Origin: Flavobacteriales bacterium | GTDB taxonomy: Bacteria; Bacteroidota; Bacteroidia; UBA10329 | DNA length: 5,715 nucleotides | NCBI GenBank assembly: GCA_003456455.1 | Contig: DMRV01000377.1 | Location: 6,260 to 11,974, forward strand | Direction of reading: 5' to 3' | In this document: in pieces, positions 1-5,715 of the stretch | Layout: each line of letters starts with the position of its first letter | Position numbering within the stretch: position 1 is the stretch's first letter | Position numbers and translations under genes: made by a program | The notes under the pieces: model-generated | Seen by the model: the letters and a program-made list of their open reading frames with translations, nothing else | Told to the model about the DNA's origin: nothing | The model's database searches: none

Positions 1-333
1 GATGAGGGAAATTGGATTCCGGGAATCGACATCCTATTTGCCAACGGCCATACAGATGCGCAGATGATTCCAAAAATTCAATACAAAGACAGAACCATTG
101 TGTTTATGGCCGACCTCTTGCCTTCCGTTGGCCATTTTCCTATCCCGTTTGTAATGGGATACGATACACGCCCATTGCTAACCTTAGACGAAAAGGAGAA
201 ATTCCTAAACGAAGCTGCTGCCAAAGATTACATTCTCATGTTTCAGCATGACGCTGTAAATGAATGCTGTACCGTAATAAATATAGATAAGGACGCGAGG
301 GCTGATAAGCTATTGAAATTGAGTGATTTGTAG
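1..333 (+). CDS. MBL-fold metallo-hydrolase, C-terminal part (5' end outside window)
   Basis: Reading frame 1 is open from the first base to a TAG at 331-333, giving 110 visible residues; the start lies upstream of the window. The visible part fits the second half of a metallo-beta-lactamase fold. GHTDAQ carries a candidate metal-binding His at visible residue 17, FMADLLPS carries a candidate bridging Asp at residue 38, and MFQHD carries a candidate last His at residue 83. The segment SYDTRPL-like MGYDTRPLLTLDEKEKF resembles zinc-dependent hydrolases common in Bacteroidota. The substrate cannot be told from this portion. The last 28 codons, after the exact 80-base repeat shared with the remnant at 3758-3977, differ strongly from that remnant, so the C-terminus may have been replaced when the neighbouring cassette arrived. 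The gene converges on the methyltransferase gene, with 112 bases between them. Fold assignment is fairly sure; specific function is unknown. Confidence 0.85.
   Translation, partial: DEGNWIPGIDILFANGHTDAQMIPKIQYKDRTIVFMADLLPSVGHFPIPFVMGYDTRPLLTLDEKEKFLNEAAAKDYILMFQHDAVNECCTVINIDKDARADKLLKLSDL
169..248 (+). repeat. 80-bp exact direct repeat, left copy (inside MBL gene)
   Basis: These 80 bases are identical, with no gap, to 3813-3892. They begin at the Arg codon of DTRPL and end two bases into the codon of the candidate metal-binding His of MFQHD. Homology continues on both sides at much lower identity: 10 mismatches in 48 bases plus one indel to the left, 36 mismatches in 85 bases to the right (hand counts). 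Both copies have the same orientation and flank the three-gene minus-strand cassette. Inference: this is the recombination core of the event that placed the cassette here. Confidence 0.95.
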
Positions 334-357
334 CAACTAAAACTTGACTTGTTTTAT

Positions 358-406
358 AATCTGAGTTTGCAGATTGCGTTGCAGCCTGTTCGATTACATA
401 CAGGCT
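358..406. terminator. two small hairpins between convergent genes, possible terminator
   Basis: The 112-base gap between the converging MBL and methyltransferase genes holds two adjacent inverted repeats. The first is AATCTG/CAGATT at 358-363 and 370-375 with a 6-base loop. The second is AGCCTGT/ACAGGCT at 383-389 and 400-406 with a 10-base loop. The position suits bidirectional termination, but neither hairpin is followed by a clear T-run on either strand, so intrinsic termination is uncertain. The rest of the gap shows nothing recognisable. Confidence 0.3.
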
Positions 407-445
407 AGAGCGTAAAATCACTTTAAGCAAACAAATCTGGAGTTA

Positions 446-1156
446 TCAGAAAGGCCGTTGCCAGATACCAATAAGTGATTTTCCAAATGACCTACCGATA
501 AGTGTATCAAAGATTTTAGATGAGGGTACCATTACCTTATCCCATAACAAAATCTGATCTTTTGTTGGGTGTTTTTGGTTTAGCAAGTGCTTATTCATAA
601 GCGAAGCAAAGAACCCAACGGAATCTAAATAGAACATTCGTTTCTCTACTAACTCTGTCTGCGCAGAAAATCGAAGCATTGATTTATTGTATCTTCTGTA
701 ATGGCCGATTGCTTTATCGAATTCGCTAAACAAATATTGATACGCTGGCACAAGTACAATTAAGTGTCCGTTTGGTTTCAAGAGATTTTTAACGTTTTCT
801 AATTCTAAACGGTCATTTTCTATGTGCTCAATTACATCTATGTAAAGAATAGTGTCAAACAATTCAGTTGGTTCGATTTCTGAAGAAAAACCTGTATGCA
901 CAGAACACTTAGGCCTCAGGTTTTCAGAAATATTATTCTGAATTTGGGTGGAAAGAAGAGGGTCTGGTTCTACGCATTTAATGGTTTCGATAAAATCGAA
1001 TTTGGAAAGCAAAATTCCTGTATTGGCACCTATTCCCGCCCCAACTTCTAACAAGTTAACACCGATATACGGTGAGATAGCTTGCATCCAATATTGCTTC
1101 CAGTTAGTTGCCTGTTGAAACAATTCAAGTTCAGTACCGATGTAGTGATTTTCCAT
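446..1156 (-). CDS. class I SAM-dependent methyltransferase
   Basis: A 236-residue protein read from ATG at 1156 to TGA at 446. It has the Rossmann-type methyltransferase order. Motif I is LLEVGAGIGAN at residues 35-45, binding S-adenosylmethionine. An acidic residue in VEPD (62-65) would contact the ribose. DTILYIDVIEHI (101-112) ends strand 4, and LLKPNGHLIVLVPA (125-138) is the post-motif region. The later FDKAIGHYRRY (146-156) is a segment I associate with envelope-glycan gene clusters. There are no membrane segments or signal peptide, so it should be cytosolic. Its start lies 19 bases after the stop of the GT-C gene and no Shine-Dalgarno is visible, so it is probably the last gene of a three-gene operon. 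In this context it probably methylates a sugar or a lipid-linked intermediate, but the acceptor is inferred from neighbours only. The family call is secure. Confidence 0.9.
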   Translation of the reverse strand: MENHYIGTELELFQQATNWKQYWMQAISPYIGVNLLEVGAGIGANTGILLSKFDFIETIKCVEPDPLLSTQIQNNISENLRPKCSVHTGFSSEIEPTELFDTILYIDVIEHIENDRLELENVKNLLKPNGHLIVLVPAYQYLFSEFDKAIGHYRRYNKSMLRFSAQTELVEKRMFYLDSVGFFASLMNKHLLNQKHPTKDQILLWDKVMVPSSKIFDTLIGRSFGKSLIGIWQRPF

Positions 1157-1175
1157 GAATAAGTGGATTTTTGAA

Positions 1176-2711
1176 TTATTCCTGAACCTTATAGGTCTGG
1201 TTTATTAAAACATTACCAACCCAAGTCTCATCAACAAGTAAAAGTCCATCATATAAGCCTTGATGATACTTGTTGTTTGTTATTACAAAATCGGAAGAGT
1301 CCATTGGTTCCCAGCTTTTCACAAGTTTGAGTGCTTCTTTACTAAATCCATTTTCTACTCCTCTTAATTCATGAAAATAAACACGGTGATAGTCTTGGGT
1401 AGGAAACTTGTCAATTAAAGATTCTGTCGCTTGCTTGTACGACATTCGGTAATGATCAACCTCAAACAGCAAATGTGGAGCTTTAACAAGTGGATTAAAG
1501 AAACAATATTGATATGGGTGAAATCTGATTAGAGTATTGACAGATAAGGCTAGTACCGCAGTCACAACCAGAAAACTTATGTGTTTAATCTTCAGAAAGC
1601 TAAATTTAATGAGGAATACGTACCCTTGAACGGATAGAAAACACAGCGGCAAATGAGCAAAATAGAACTGTCTCCAATCGTTGTAAACAACAGAGTTAAG
1701 AGCCAAAACAATTAACAGTGGAATTAAACCGAGCCCAAGAAGAATAAAGTCCTGTTTTATATAGTTTCCTACCCAATTAGACCTCCAACCAATAATAGGC
1801 ATGCTAAGTCCAAGAGTTAACCCCAATAGCATTGGCCAGTCTTGGGTTATCCCAATCCATACCGGTAAAAACGACCACGGAGTTTCACCTCCCCTGTACC
1901 ATTGTCCCATAAAATATGTCTCGCCAGCCCAGCGATGAAACTTACTCATGTTTCCAATTGTACTTAGCGTGTTTTCTATTGGAGACTCCCATAGATATGG
2001 AGTAAAAAGGTAATAGAACAGAATGGAGAATGTGCTGTATACAAAAATAACTCTTAGATTTTCCCAAGATTTACTCATGAAGAAATTGGTAAAACAGATT
2101 ATCACAAAAACCATTGGTACTAATGCAATAATTATTCTTGTATTAATGGCCATTGCCACAATTACGGCTGAAAAAACAAGAGCCCACAACTGTTTCTTTT
2201 GAGCGTAGATATACAGTAATGAAACTGAAATAGTGGTCAAAGCCAAGCATCCAAGATCTTTGCTATTAAAAAATGCGCTTCCAAAAATTCGTGGCGAAGT
2301 GAAATACAGTATTACCGCTAGCACGTAGATGCTATGGCTTTTGTAACGTAAATTAAAAATTTCGCCAAAGAATATTGCAGAGATGCAGAACAATATAAAT
2401 ACCGTTATATGTCGCATCATATAAACGTCCTGAATACTTTCTAAGTTCAAAGCAAATTCAAACGCTACGGTTACCAACTCTAATACTGCCCCATAATCAC
2501 GATCTTTCCATTCATACAGCGGCTCAATATCTTTTAATAGTGTAACGTTTTCAACATCTACTTTGAAAAATTCAAGCACATATTTGGCGTTTACAAGACC
2601 GTTGGCACGGGATGTATCATCGTCTATCATCATTCCAAAATTGCCGACTAGCAACAACCCAACACTAACAAGTGTGCAAAACAATAGAAATCGTATTAGA
2701 ATGGACTTCAA
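1176..2711 (-). CDS. GT-C fold (GT39-like) multi-pass membrane glycosyltransferase
   Basis: A 511-residue integral membrane protein with roughly ten or eleven hydrophobic segments between residues 7 and 395 and a soluble C-terminal part from about 400. The expected GT-C acidic motif follows the first membrane segment (IDDD, 30-33). RIFGSAFFNSKD (141-152), ETPWSFLPVWIGIT (276-289), YNDWRQFYFAHLP (343-355) and PYQYCFFNPLV (399-409) match landmarks of polyprenyl-phosphate-sugar-dependent transferases of the PMT/ArnT/GT39 group. Such enzymes take a sugar from a polyprenyl phosphate and add it to a glycan, lipid or protein on the outer side of the inner membrane; the acceptor here is unknown. The best start is TTG at 2711: the reading frame is closed by TAA five codons upstream, and the next ATG, codon 27, would remove the first membrane segment. 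No Shine-Dalgarno precedes it. It lies 40 bases after the GT2 gene, which probably makes its donor. Confidence 0.87.
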   Translation of the reverse strand: MKSILIRFLLFCTLVSVGLLLVGNFGMMIDDDTSRANGLVNAKYVLEFFKVDVENVTLLKDIEPLYEWKDRDYGAVLELVTVAFEFALNLESIQDVYMMRHITVFILFCISAIFFGEIFNLRYKSHSIYVLAVILYFTSPRIFGSAFFNSKDLGCLALTTISVSLLYIYAQKKQLWALVFSAVIVAMAINTRIIIALVPMVFVIICFTNFFMSKSWENLRVIFVYSTFSILFYYLFTPYLWESPIENTLSTIGNMSKFHRWAGETYFMGQWYRGGETPWSFLPVWIGITQDWPMLLGLTLGLSMPIIGWRSNWVGNYIKQDFILLGLGLIPLLIVLALNSVVYNDWRQFYFAHLPLCFLSVQGYVFLIKFSFLKIKHISFLVVTAVLALSVNTLIRFHPYQYCFFNPLVKAPHLLFEVDHYRMSYKQATESLIDKFPTQDYHRVYFHELRGVENGFSKEALKLVKSWEPMDSSDFVITNNKYHQGLYDGLLLVDETWVGNVLINQTYKVQE

Positions 2712-2751
2712 ACTGAATAAAAATTAGTTATTGATAAGAAGCACGATATTA

Positions 2752-3696
2752 CTAAGCATCAGGCCTACTCGTTTCAACTACGAATTTCCGATACTCAAGC
2801 AATGGGATAAAGGGCTTTTGAATACGATAAAAAAGCACATTAAACGTGAGCGAAAGTGCTATAAAAAGGATTATAACCACTAAGGACATTAATACACTGA
2901 TTAGGCCAATTACTAGTCCGAAGTCATCACCAATTTGAAATTGTGGTAGCACAAGTGTGGCAACAAATCCCATTAGCATAAAAACAACTACAAAGGCTGA
3001 AGCCATTAATAACCGTACTGCAACTACATCTAAATGAACGGTAATTGAGCTAATTCCATGAATAATCAATGCTGTAAAGTTCATTTTTGATGTACCGAAA
3101 TATCTAATTCCTCGGTCAACGGGAACTGTGCAGTAAGGAATTCTAGACCGAATGATTCCACCACTAAAATGATTCCATATTTCTGATACATGCACAACTT
3201 TATTAAGCTGTTTAGCGGGAATGAGACAGAAATTGCCAAAAGCTATGGATTGTCCTGTTAAAACCTGAAACAAAAGACGGTATATGTAGTACAGAGTCTT
3301 AAACAAGACCCCTTCGTGCCTGCGTTTTCGATGGGCAAAAATGACGCTACCTGTGTGGTTTTTTGATTTTGCAACAAGAATTTCAATATCAGCTGGCCTA
3401 TCTTCTCCGTCAGAATCCATTACTACAACATAATCAAATTTCTCGCACTCTTTTACATACGCCAATCCAATAGAAATAGCCTTTTGATGTCCTAAGTTTC
3501 GCGTTAGTTGTATAATGCCTCCCCCATTTAAAGCAGAAGTTAAAGAATCGGGGGGCTCTTGTGAAGACCCATCGTTTAAAAAGAAAATGGATGGCGCATT
3601 TGCGTCTGCATCCAGGCTATTTAAGTTTAAGACCAGCCTCTCAGCACAATCCCAATCATTATATACTGGGCTAATGACGCACCAATTTTTATTCAT
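2752..3696 (-). CDS. GT2 polyprenol-phosphate glycosyltransferase (DPM/GtrB-like)
   Basis: A 314-residue protein with a GT-A catalytic domain followed by two C-terminal membrane segments (about 225-250 and 259-290). Nucleotide-sugar and metal-binding landmarks are in order: VISPVYND (7-14), NDGSS (41-45), RNLGHQKA (66-73), DSDGEDRP (94-101, the DxD-type site), FGNFCLIP (153-160) and RGIRYFGTSKM (195-205). The family transfers a sugar from a nucleotide donor to dolichyl or undecaprenyl phosphate at the cytoplasmic face of the membrane. The frame stays open upstream to an ATG at 3819, but those 41 extra residues are the antisense of the MBL remnant and precede the first strand of the fold, so ATG at 3696 is chosen. 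No Shine-Dalgarno is visible. It is the first gene of the minus-strand cassette and the likely donor synthase for the GT-C enzyme downstream. The particular sugar is not readable. Confidence 0.9.
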   Translation of the reverse strand: MNKNWCVISPVYNDWDCAERLVLNLNSLDADANAPSIFFLNDGSSQEPPDSLTSALNGGGIIQLTRNLGHQKAISIGLAYVKECEKFDYVVVMDSDGEDRPADIEILVAKSKNHTGSVIFAHRKRRHEGVLFKTLYYIYRLLFQVLTGQSIAFGNFCLIPAKQLNKVVHVSEIWNHFSGGIIRSRIPYCTVPVDRGIRYFGTSKMNFTALIIHGISSITVHLDVVAVRLLMASAFVVVFMLMGFVATLVLPQFQIGDDFGLVIGLISVLMSLVVIILFIALSLTFNVLFYRIQKPFIPLLEYRKFVVETSRPDA

Positions 3697-3757
3697 AAAT
3701 GCTAAAATAGTCGAGTATTCGCAATCATTCTCCGCAATAGCTTGAGTATTTTTCAAT
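3697..3757 (-). promoter_or_regulatory. GT2 leader with an imperfect direct repeat, possible promoter region
   Basis: This short stretch between the GT2 start and the MBL remnant must hold the cassette's own promoter, unless transcription begins inside the remnant. On the plus strand it contains AATAGTCGAGTATT (3706-3719) and AATAGCTTGAGTATT (3736-3750), thirty bases apart, about three helical turns. CGCAAT also occurs twice (3720-3725 and 3733-3738). On the minus strand TATTTTAG just before the ATG is one mismatch from the Bacteroidota -7 element TAnnTTTG, but it lies too close to the start and lacks a spaced TTG-type -33 partner. The regulatory role is speculative. Confidence 0.2.
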
Positions 3758-3977
3758 TTACTCCCGTCTGTCGGCCATTTCCCTATTCCGTTTGTGATGG
3801 GGGCATGATACTCGCCCATTGCTAACCTTAGACGAAAAGGAGAAATTCCTAAACGAAGCTGCTGCCAAAGATTACATTCTCATGTTTCAGCACGATTCTG
3901 TGAATGAATGCTGTTCTGTAATTAACACCGACAAAGGAGTACGGGCTAGTCAAATTCTAAAGCTTTCAGACCGTTAA
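3758..3977 (+). pseudogene. MBL-fold hydrolase remnant (5'-truncated, frameshifted)
   Basis: A second copy of the last ~73 codons of the MBL gene at 1-333. Homology starts at about 3758 with LLPSVGHFPIPFVMG; everything upstream of that is missing. A run of five G at 3799-3803 has one base more than the frame needs, so the upstream frame stops at TGA 3806-3808. With one G removed it would read MGHDTRPL and continue in frame through the 80-base repeat to MFQHDSVNECCSVI and on to tandem TAA stops at 3975-3980. It has no start and no signs of expression. The last 28 codons differ from the left copy at 36 of 85 bases. Inference: this is the original chromosomal 3' end left behind by cassette integration, or the relic of a tandem paralogue. 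Confidence 0.85.
3813..3892 (+). repeat. 80-bp exact direct repeat, right copy (inside MBL remnant)
   Basis: Identical to 169-248 and in the same orientation. The offset between copies is 3644 bases, which is the size of the circle that recombination between them would release. The remnant's frameshift lies to the left of this block, so excision would rebuild an in-frame MBL gene with the right-hand C-terminus. Confidence 0.95.
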
Positions 3978-4101
3978 TAAGCATCCTATCGCCTTTACAC
4001 GCGTTCATAAGTTGTTTATCAATTGATGGTTAACGTATCGGAGGGAAAGTAGAATCTTTAACTTCGACTTGCTGACCTACTTAAATGGAAGTCTGCGCGT
4101 C
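3978..4101 (+). promoter_or_regulatory. leader of the PKD protein gene, promoter not firmly located
   Basis: This 124-base gap separates the MBL remnant from the PKD gene and is the expected site of its promoter. TAACTTCG at 4059-4066 is one mismatch from the Bacteroidota -7 consensus TAnnTTTG, but no convincing -33 TTG motif stands about 20 bases upstream. A perfect 10-base palindrome, ATCAATTGAT, occurs at 4018-4027. GGAAG at 4087-4091 is ten bases before the ATG and could be a weak ribosome-binding site. No T-tailed hairpin is visible. Confidence 0.25.
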
Positions 4102-5715
4102 ATGCTTCGAGCTCTACCCCTGCTCATATTGCCCTTGCTGACACTCTTTGTCGGAAATGCGTTTTCGCAATGCAACGAGCTTATTCCTCTTGAGGTAATC
4201 AACCCTGGTTTTGAAGGCCCACCAGGACAGCATATTACGCCAGCACCTTGGAGCACTTGCGGTATTACACCTGATACGCAACCTGGACAATGGGGAGTAA
4301 CCCAACCACCTTCGCAAGGAAACTCTTATGTGGGTTTCGTTTACGGAAGTGCTAGTTGGCAAGAAGGTGCCTCTCAGGCATTGAGCGGAAGCATGCAGGC
4401 TGGTGTGCAGTACGATTTTACCATAGACTTATCTGCAACTCCTGCTGCTGGAGGTGGAATTAATCCAAATTCCTTTTGTTCTATGGAAGTTTGGGGTTCT
4501 AGCGCGCTCTGCGGAAGGAATGAACTGATGTGGTCCTCGCCCGTGGTGACACATTATGGTTGGCAGACTTACAATGTGAGTATTACGCCAACCTCCAATT
4601 GGACTCACATATACTTTATCTGCAACTGTGGCCCTTTAGGATATATTCTACTCGATAACATCACTCCTTTACAAGCAAACAACCCGAACGTATTCATTAC
4701 AAGTCATGTTGATGGGGATGCTGAAACGTGTGGCTTTAATCTTGCTGGAAATATTAATAATGCCATTATCGATTCCGTCATCCTAACAGGAAATTTCCAA
4801 GGGTCACCGCTTCCAGCAACGTTAGTTGGATTAGATTGGTCGGCTCCGTTAACCTTCAATGGTCCTGGAAACCAAACCGTTATTGCCACCGCCTATTATA
4901 CCGATCAGCAATCACAGGAAACCTGTGTTTCCACTCATGTTGATTTGGTTATCAATTCGCCTGCTTCCAACTTTACATTCGTCAATCAATGTGATGGAAC
5001 CGGAATCCCGTTCACAGATGCATCCGTCCCATTCGGAGCAAGTATAATTTCCAACTGGGATTGGGATTTTGGAGATGGAAACACATCTACGCAGCAGAAT
5101 CCGACACATCTGTATGCTACCTCCGGAACGTACACCGTAAGTCTGGAGATAACCTCTTCGGATGGATGCTCGGTCACTTCCAGTCAGGATATAACTGTAT
5201 TTGAAAATCCCGTAGCGGATTTTACCTTCAATGAAGCATGCGAGGGTGACATCACAAACTTCACAGACGTTTCCTCCATAGGAGTAGGAACCGTTAATTC
5301 TTGGGCATGGACTTTTGACGATGGTAATACATCGGCTATCCAGGATCCAACAAACTCCTACGCTACACTGGGAGTTTATGATGTACAATTAACAGTTACA
5401 ACTACAGACGGCTGTACCAACAGCGTCAACCAAGACGTAGGCATGTATCCCCTACCAGTAGCCGATTTCACGTTTTCTGATGGTTGCTTGAATACATCTT
5501 CGCAATTCACCGATGCCTCTGCTGTTAGCACAGGTGCAGTTACTGGCTGGGATTGGACATTTGGCAATGGAGCAATAGCGAATAGCCAAAATCCAGCGAA
5601 TACTTATGTTGCTGACGGCACCTTTGACATAACACTTACAGCTACCACCGACCATGCATGTACTGATGCCGTTACTCAAACTATCACCGTTCATCCATTA
5701 CCCGTGGCGGATTTC
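4102..5715 (+). CDS. secreted multi-PKD-domain protein, N-terminal part (runs off window)
   Basis: Frame 1 is open from ATG 4102 to the window edge, 538 codons without a stop. Residues 1-22 form a signal peptide: MLRALP, a Leu-rich core, then FVGNAFS with predicted cleavage before Gln23. Residues about 23-193 (INPGFEG, then NSYVGF, DNITPL) look like a beta-sandwich of the carbohydrate-binding/jelly-roll kind. Residues about 194-287 form a second beta-rich region of unknown family. Three PKD repeats follow, starting at residues 288, 371 and 453, with a fourth beginning at 535 (VADF). The conserved WDWDFGDG-type motif sits at 319, 401 and 483, exactly 82 residues apart. Each repeat has a Cys pair 58-59 residues apart (297/356, 380/438, 462/520), probably a disulfide. 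Such proteins are exported by Sec and in Bacteroidota usually reach the surface by the type IX system; the C-terminal sorting domain that would prove this lies outside the window. Likely role: adhesion or glycan binding. Confidence 0.88.
   Translation, partial: MLRALPLLILPLLTLFVGNAFSQCNELIPLEVINPGFEGPPGQHITPAPWSTCGITPDTQPGQWGVTQPPSQGNSYVGFVYGSASWQEGASQALSGSMQAGVQYDFTIDLSATPAAGGGINPNSFCSMEVWGSSALCGRNELMWSSPVVTHYGWQTYNVSITPTSNWTHIYFICNCGPLGYILLDNITPLQANNPNVFITSHVDGDAETCGFNLAGNINNAIIDSVILTGNFQGSPLPATLVGLDWSAPLTFNGPGNQTVIATAYYTDQQSQETCVSTHVDLVINSPASNFTFVNQCDGTGIPFTDASVPFGASIISNWDWDFGDGNTSTQQNPTHLYATSGTYTVSLEITSSDGCSVTSSQDITVFENPVADFTFNEACEGDITNFTDVSSIGVGTVNSWAWTFDDGNTSAIQDPTNSYATLGVYDVQLTVTTTDGCTNSVNQDVGMYPLPVADFTFSDGCLNTSSQFTDASAVSTGAVTGWDWTFGNGAIANSQNPANTYVADGTFDITLTATTDHACTDAVTQTITVHPLPVADF
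4963..5715 (+). repeat. tandem PKD domain repeats (three complete, a fourth begun)
   Basis: Repeat units start at 4963, 5212 and 5458, with a fourth at 5704, giving lengths of 249, 246 and 246 bases (83, 82 and 82 codons). Units 2 to 4 begin with VADF and unit 1 with ASNF. Each complete unit carries an NP(T/A)..YA.-G-type turn and a threonine-rich last strand. The repetition is at protein level; the DNA of the units has diverged and shows no long exact repeats. Confidence 0.88.

Larger units (their letters stand above)
334..3757 (-). mobile_element. candidate acquired glycosylation islet between duplicated MBL 3' ends
   Basis: The three minus-strand genes lie between a complete MBL 3' end on the left and a truncated MBL 3' end on the right, which share an exact 80-base direct repeat. 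The flanking genes are all on the plus strand. Hand counts of five 60-base lines inside the cassette gave 27-42% G+C, against 40-55% for five lines of the PKD gene, which suggests a different origin. No recombinase, transposase or terminal inverted repeat is present, so any mobility would need an outside enzyme or RecA-type recombination. The exact edges of foreign DNA are inferred. The alternative is a tandem MBL duplication later split by the cassette. Confidence 0.45.

Noticed and set aside
12..251. Plus-strand 79-codon frame inside the MBL gene.
   Set aside because: It is an out-of-frame shadow; the MBL frame is open from base 1 and carries the GHTDAQ and MFQHD motifs.
236..430. Minus-strand 64-codon frame downstream of the methyltransferase gene.
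   Set aside because: It overlaps the MBL 3' end on the antisense strand and shows no domain or ribosome-binding site. Most of it is intergenic or antisense DNA.
3515..3745. Plus-strand open frame of 76 codons across the GT2 N-terminal coding region.
   Set aside because: It overlaps the conserved NDGSS and VISPVYND coding parts of the GT2 gene on the opposite strand and encodes nothing recognisable.
334..3757. Search for terminal inverted repeats, a transposase or an integrase that would define a classical IS or integrative element.
   Set aside because: None was found. All three encoded proteins are glycosylation or methylation enzymes, and the only flanking repeats are direct copies of the MBL 3' end.
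4018..4027. Perfect palindrome ATCAATTGAT in the PKD gene leader, considered as an operator.
   Set aside because: A ten-base palindrome is expected by chance in AT-rich DNA and there is no second copy or conserved neighbour to support a binding site.
4912..5388. Minus-strand open frame of 158 codons opposite the PKD gene.
   Set aside because: It is the reverse shadow of the plus-strand repeat-coding frame, with odd Cys/Arg/Ser-rich composition and no recognisable domain. The plus frame has a signal peptide and PKD motifs and is open throughout.
1..5715. CRISPR arrays, tRNA or rRNA genes, riboswitches, retron-type or reverse transcriptase signals.
   Set aside because: No regularly spaced short repeats, cloverleaf, rRNA-like sequence or RT motif is visible on either strand.

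Overview
The window looks like a piece of a Bacteroidota genome, probably a Flavobacteriales-type marine or freshwater bacterium. The evidence is a large secreted protein with tandem PKD domains behind a short signal peptide ending in AFS|Q, a lack of Shine-Dalgarno sequences before most genes, a moderately AT-rich composition, and a metallo-beta-lactamase-fold (MBL) hydrolase of a kind common in that phylum. The assignment rests on these traits, not on a database match.

Layout. Bases 1-333 (+) hold the 3' end of the MBL-fold hydrolase gene. Bases 446-3696 hold three genes on the opposite strand, transcribed right to left: a GT2 polyprenol-phosphate glycosyltransferase (2752-3696), a multi-pass GT-C/GT39-like membrane glycosyltransferase (1176-2711) and a class I SAM-dependent methyltransferase (446-1156). 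Bases 3758-3977 (+) hold a broken second copy of the MBL gene's 3' end, with its 5' part missing and one base inserted. From 4102 (+) to the window edge runs an open reading frame of 538 codons without a stop: a secreted protein with an N-terminal beta-sandwich-like region and at least three 82-83 residue PKD repeats.

The three glycosylation genes form a plausible unit. The GT2 enzyme would load a sugar onto a polyprenyl phosphate at the cytoplasmic face of the membrane. The GT-C enzyme would transfer that sugar to an envelope glycan, lipid or protein on the outer face. The methyltransferase could modify the sugar or another small acceptor. This resembles phage-type gtr (serotype-converting) gene sets, but no flippase gene is visible.

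The most striking structure is that this low-GC, opposite-strand cassette lies between two copies of the MBL 3' end. They share an exact 80-base direct repeat (169-248 and 3813-3892). Identity falls sharply on both sides, to about 79% on the left and 58% on the right. This is what integration by recombination inside the 3' end of a host gene would leave: a complete gene at one junction and a remnant at the other. Recombination between the two 80-base copies would remove 3644 bases and restore an intact, in-frame MBL gene directly upstream of the PKD gene. No integrase, transposase, tRNA or CRISPR array is visible.
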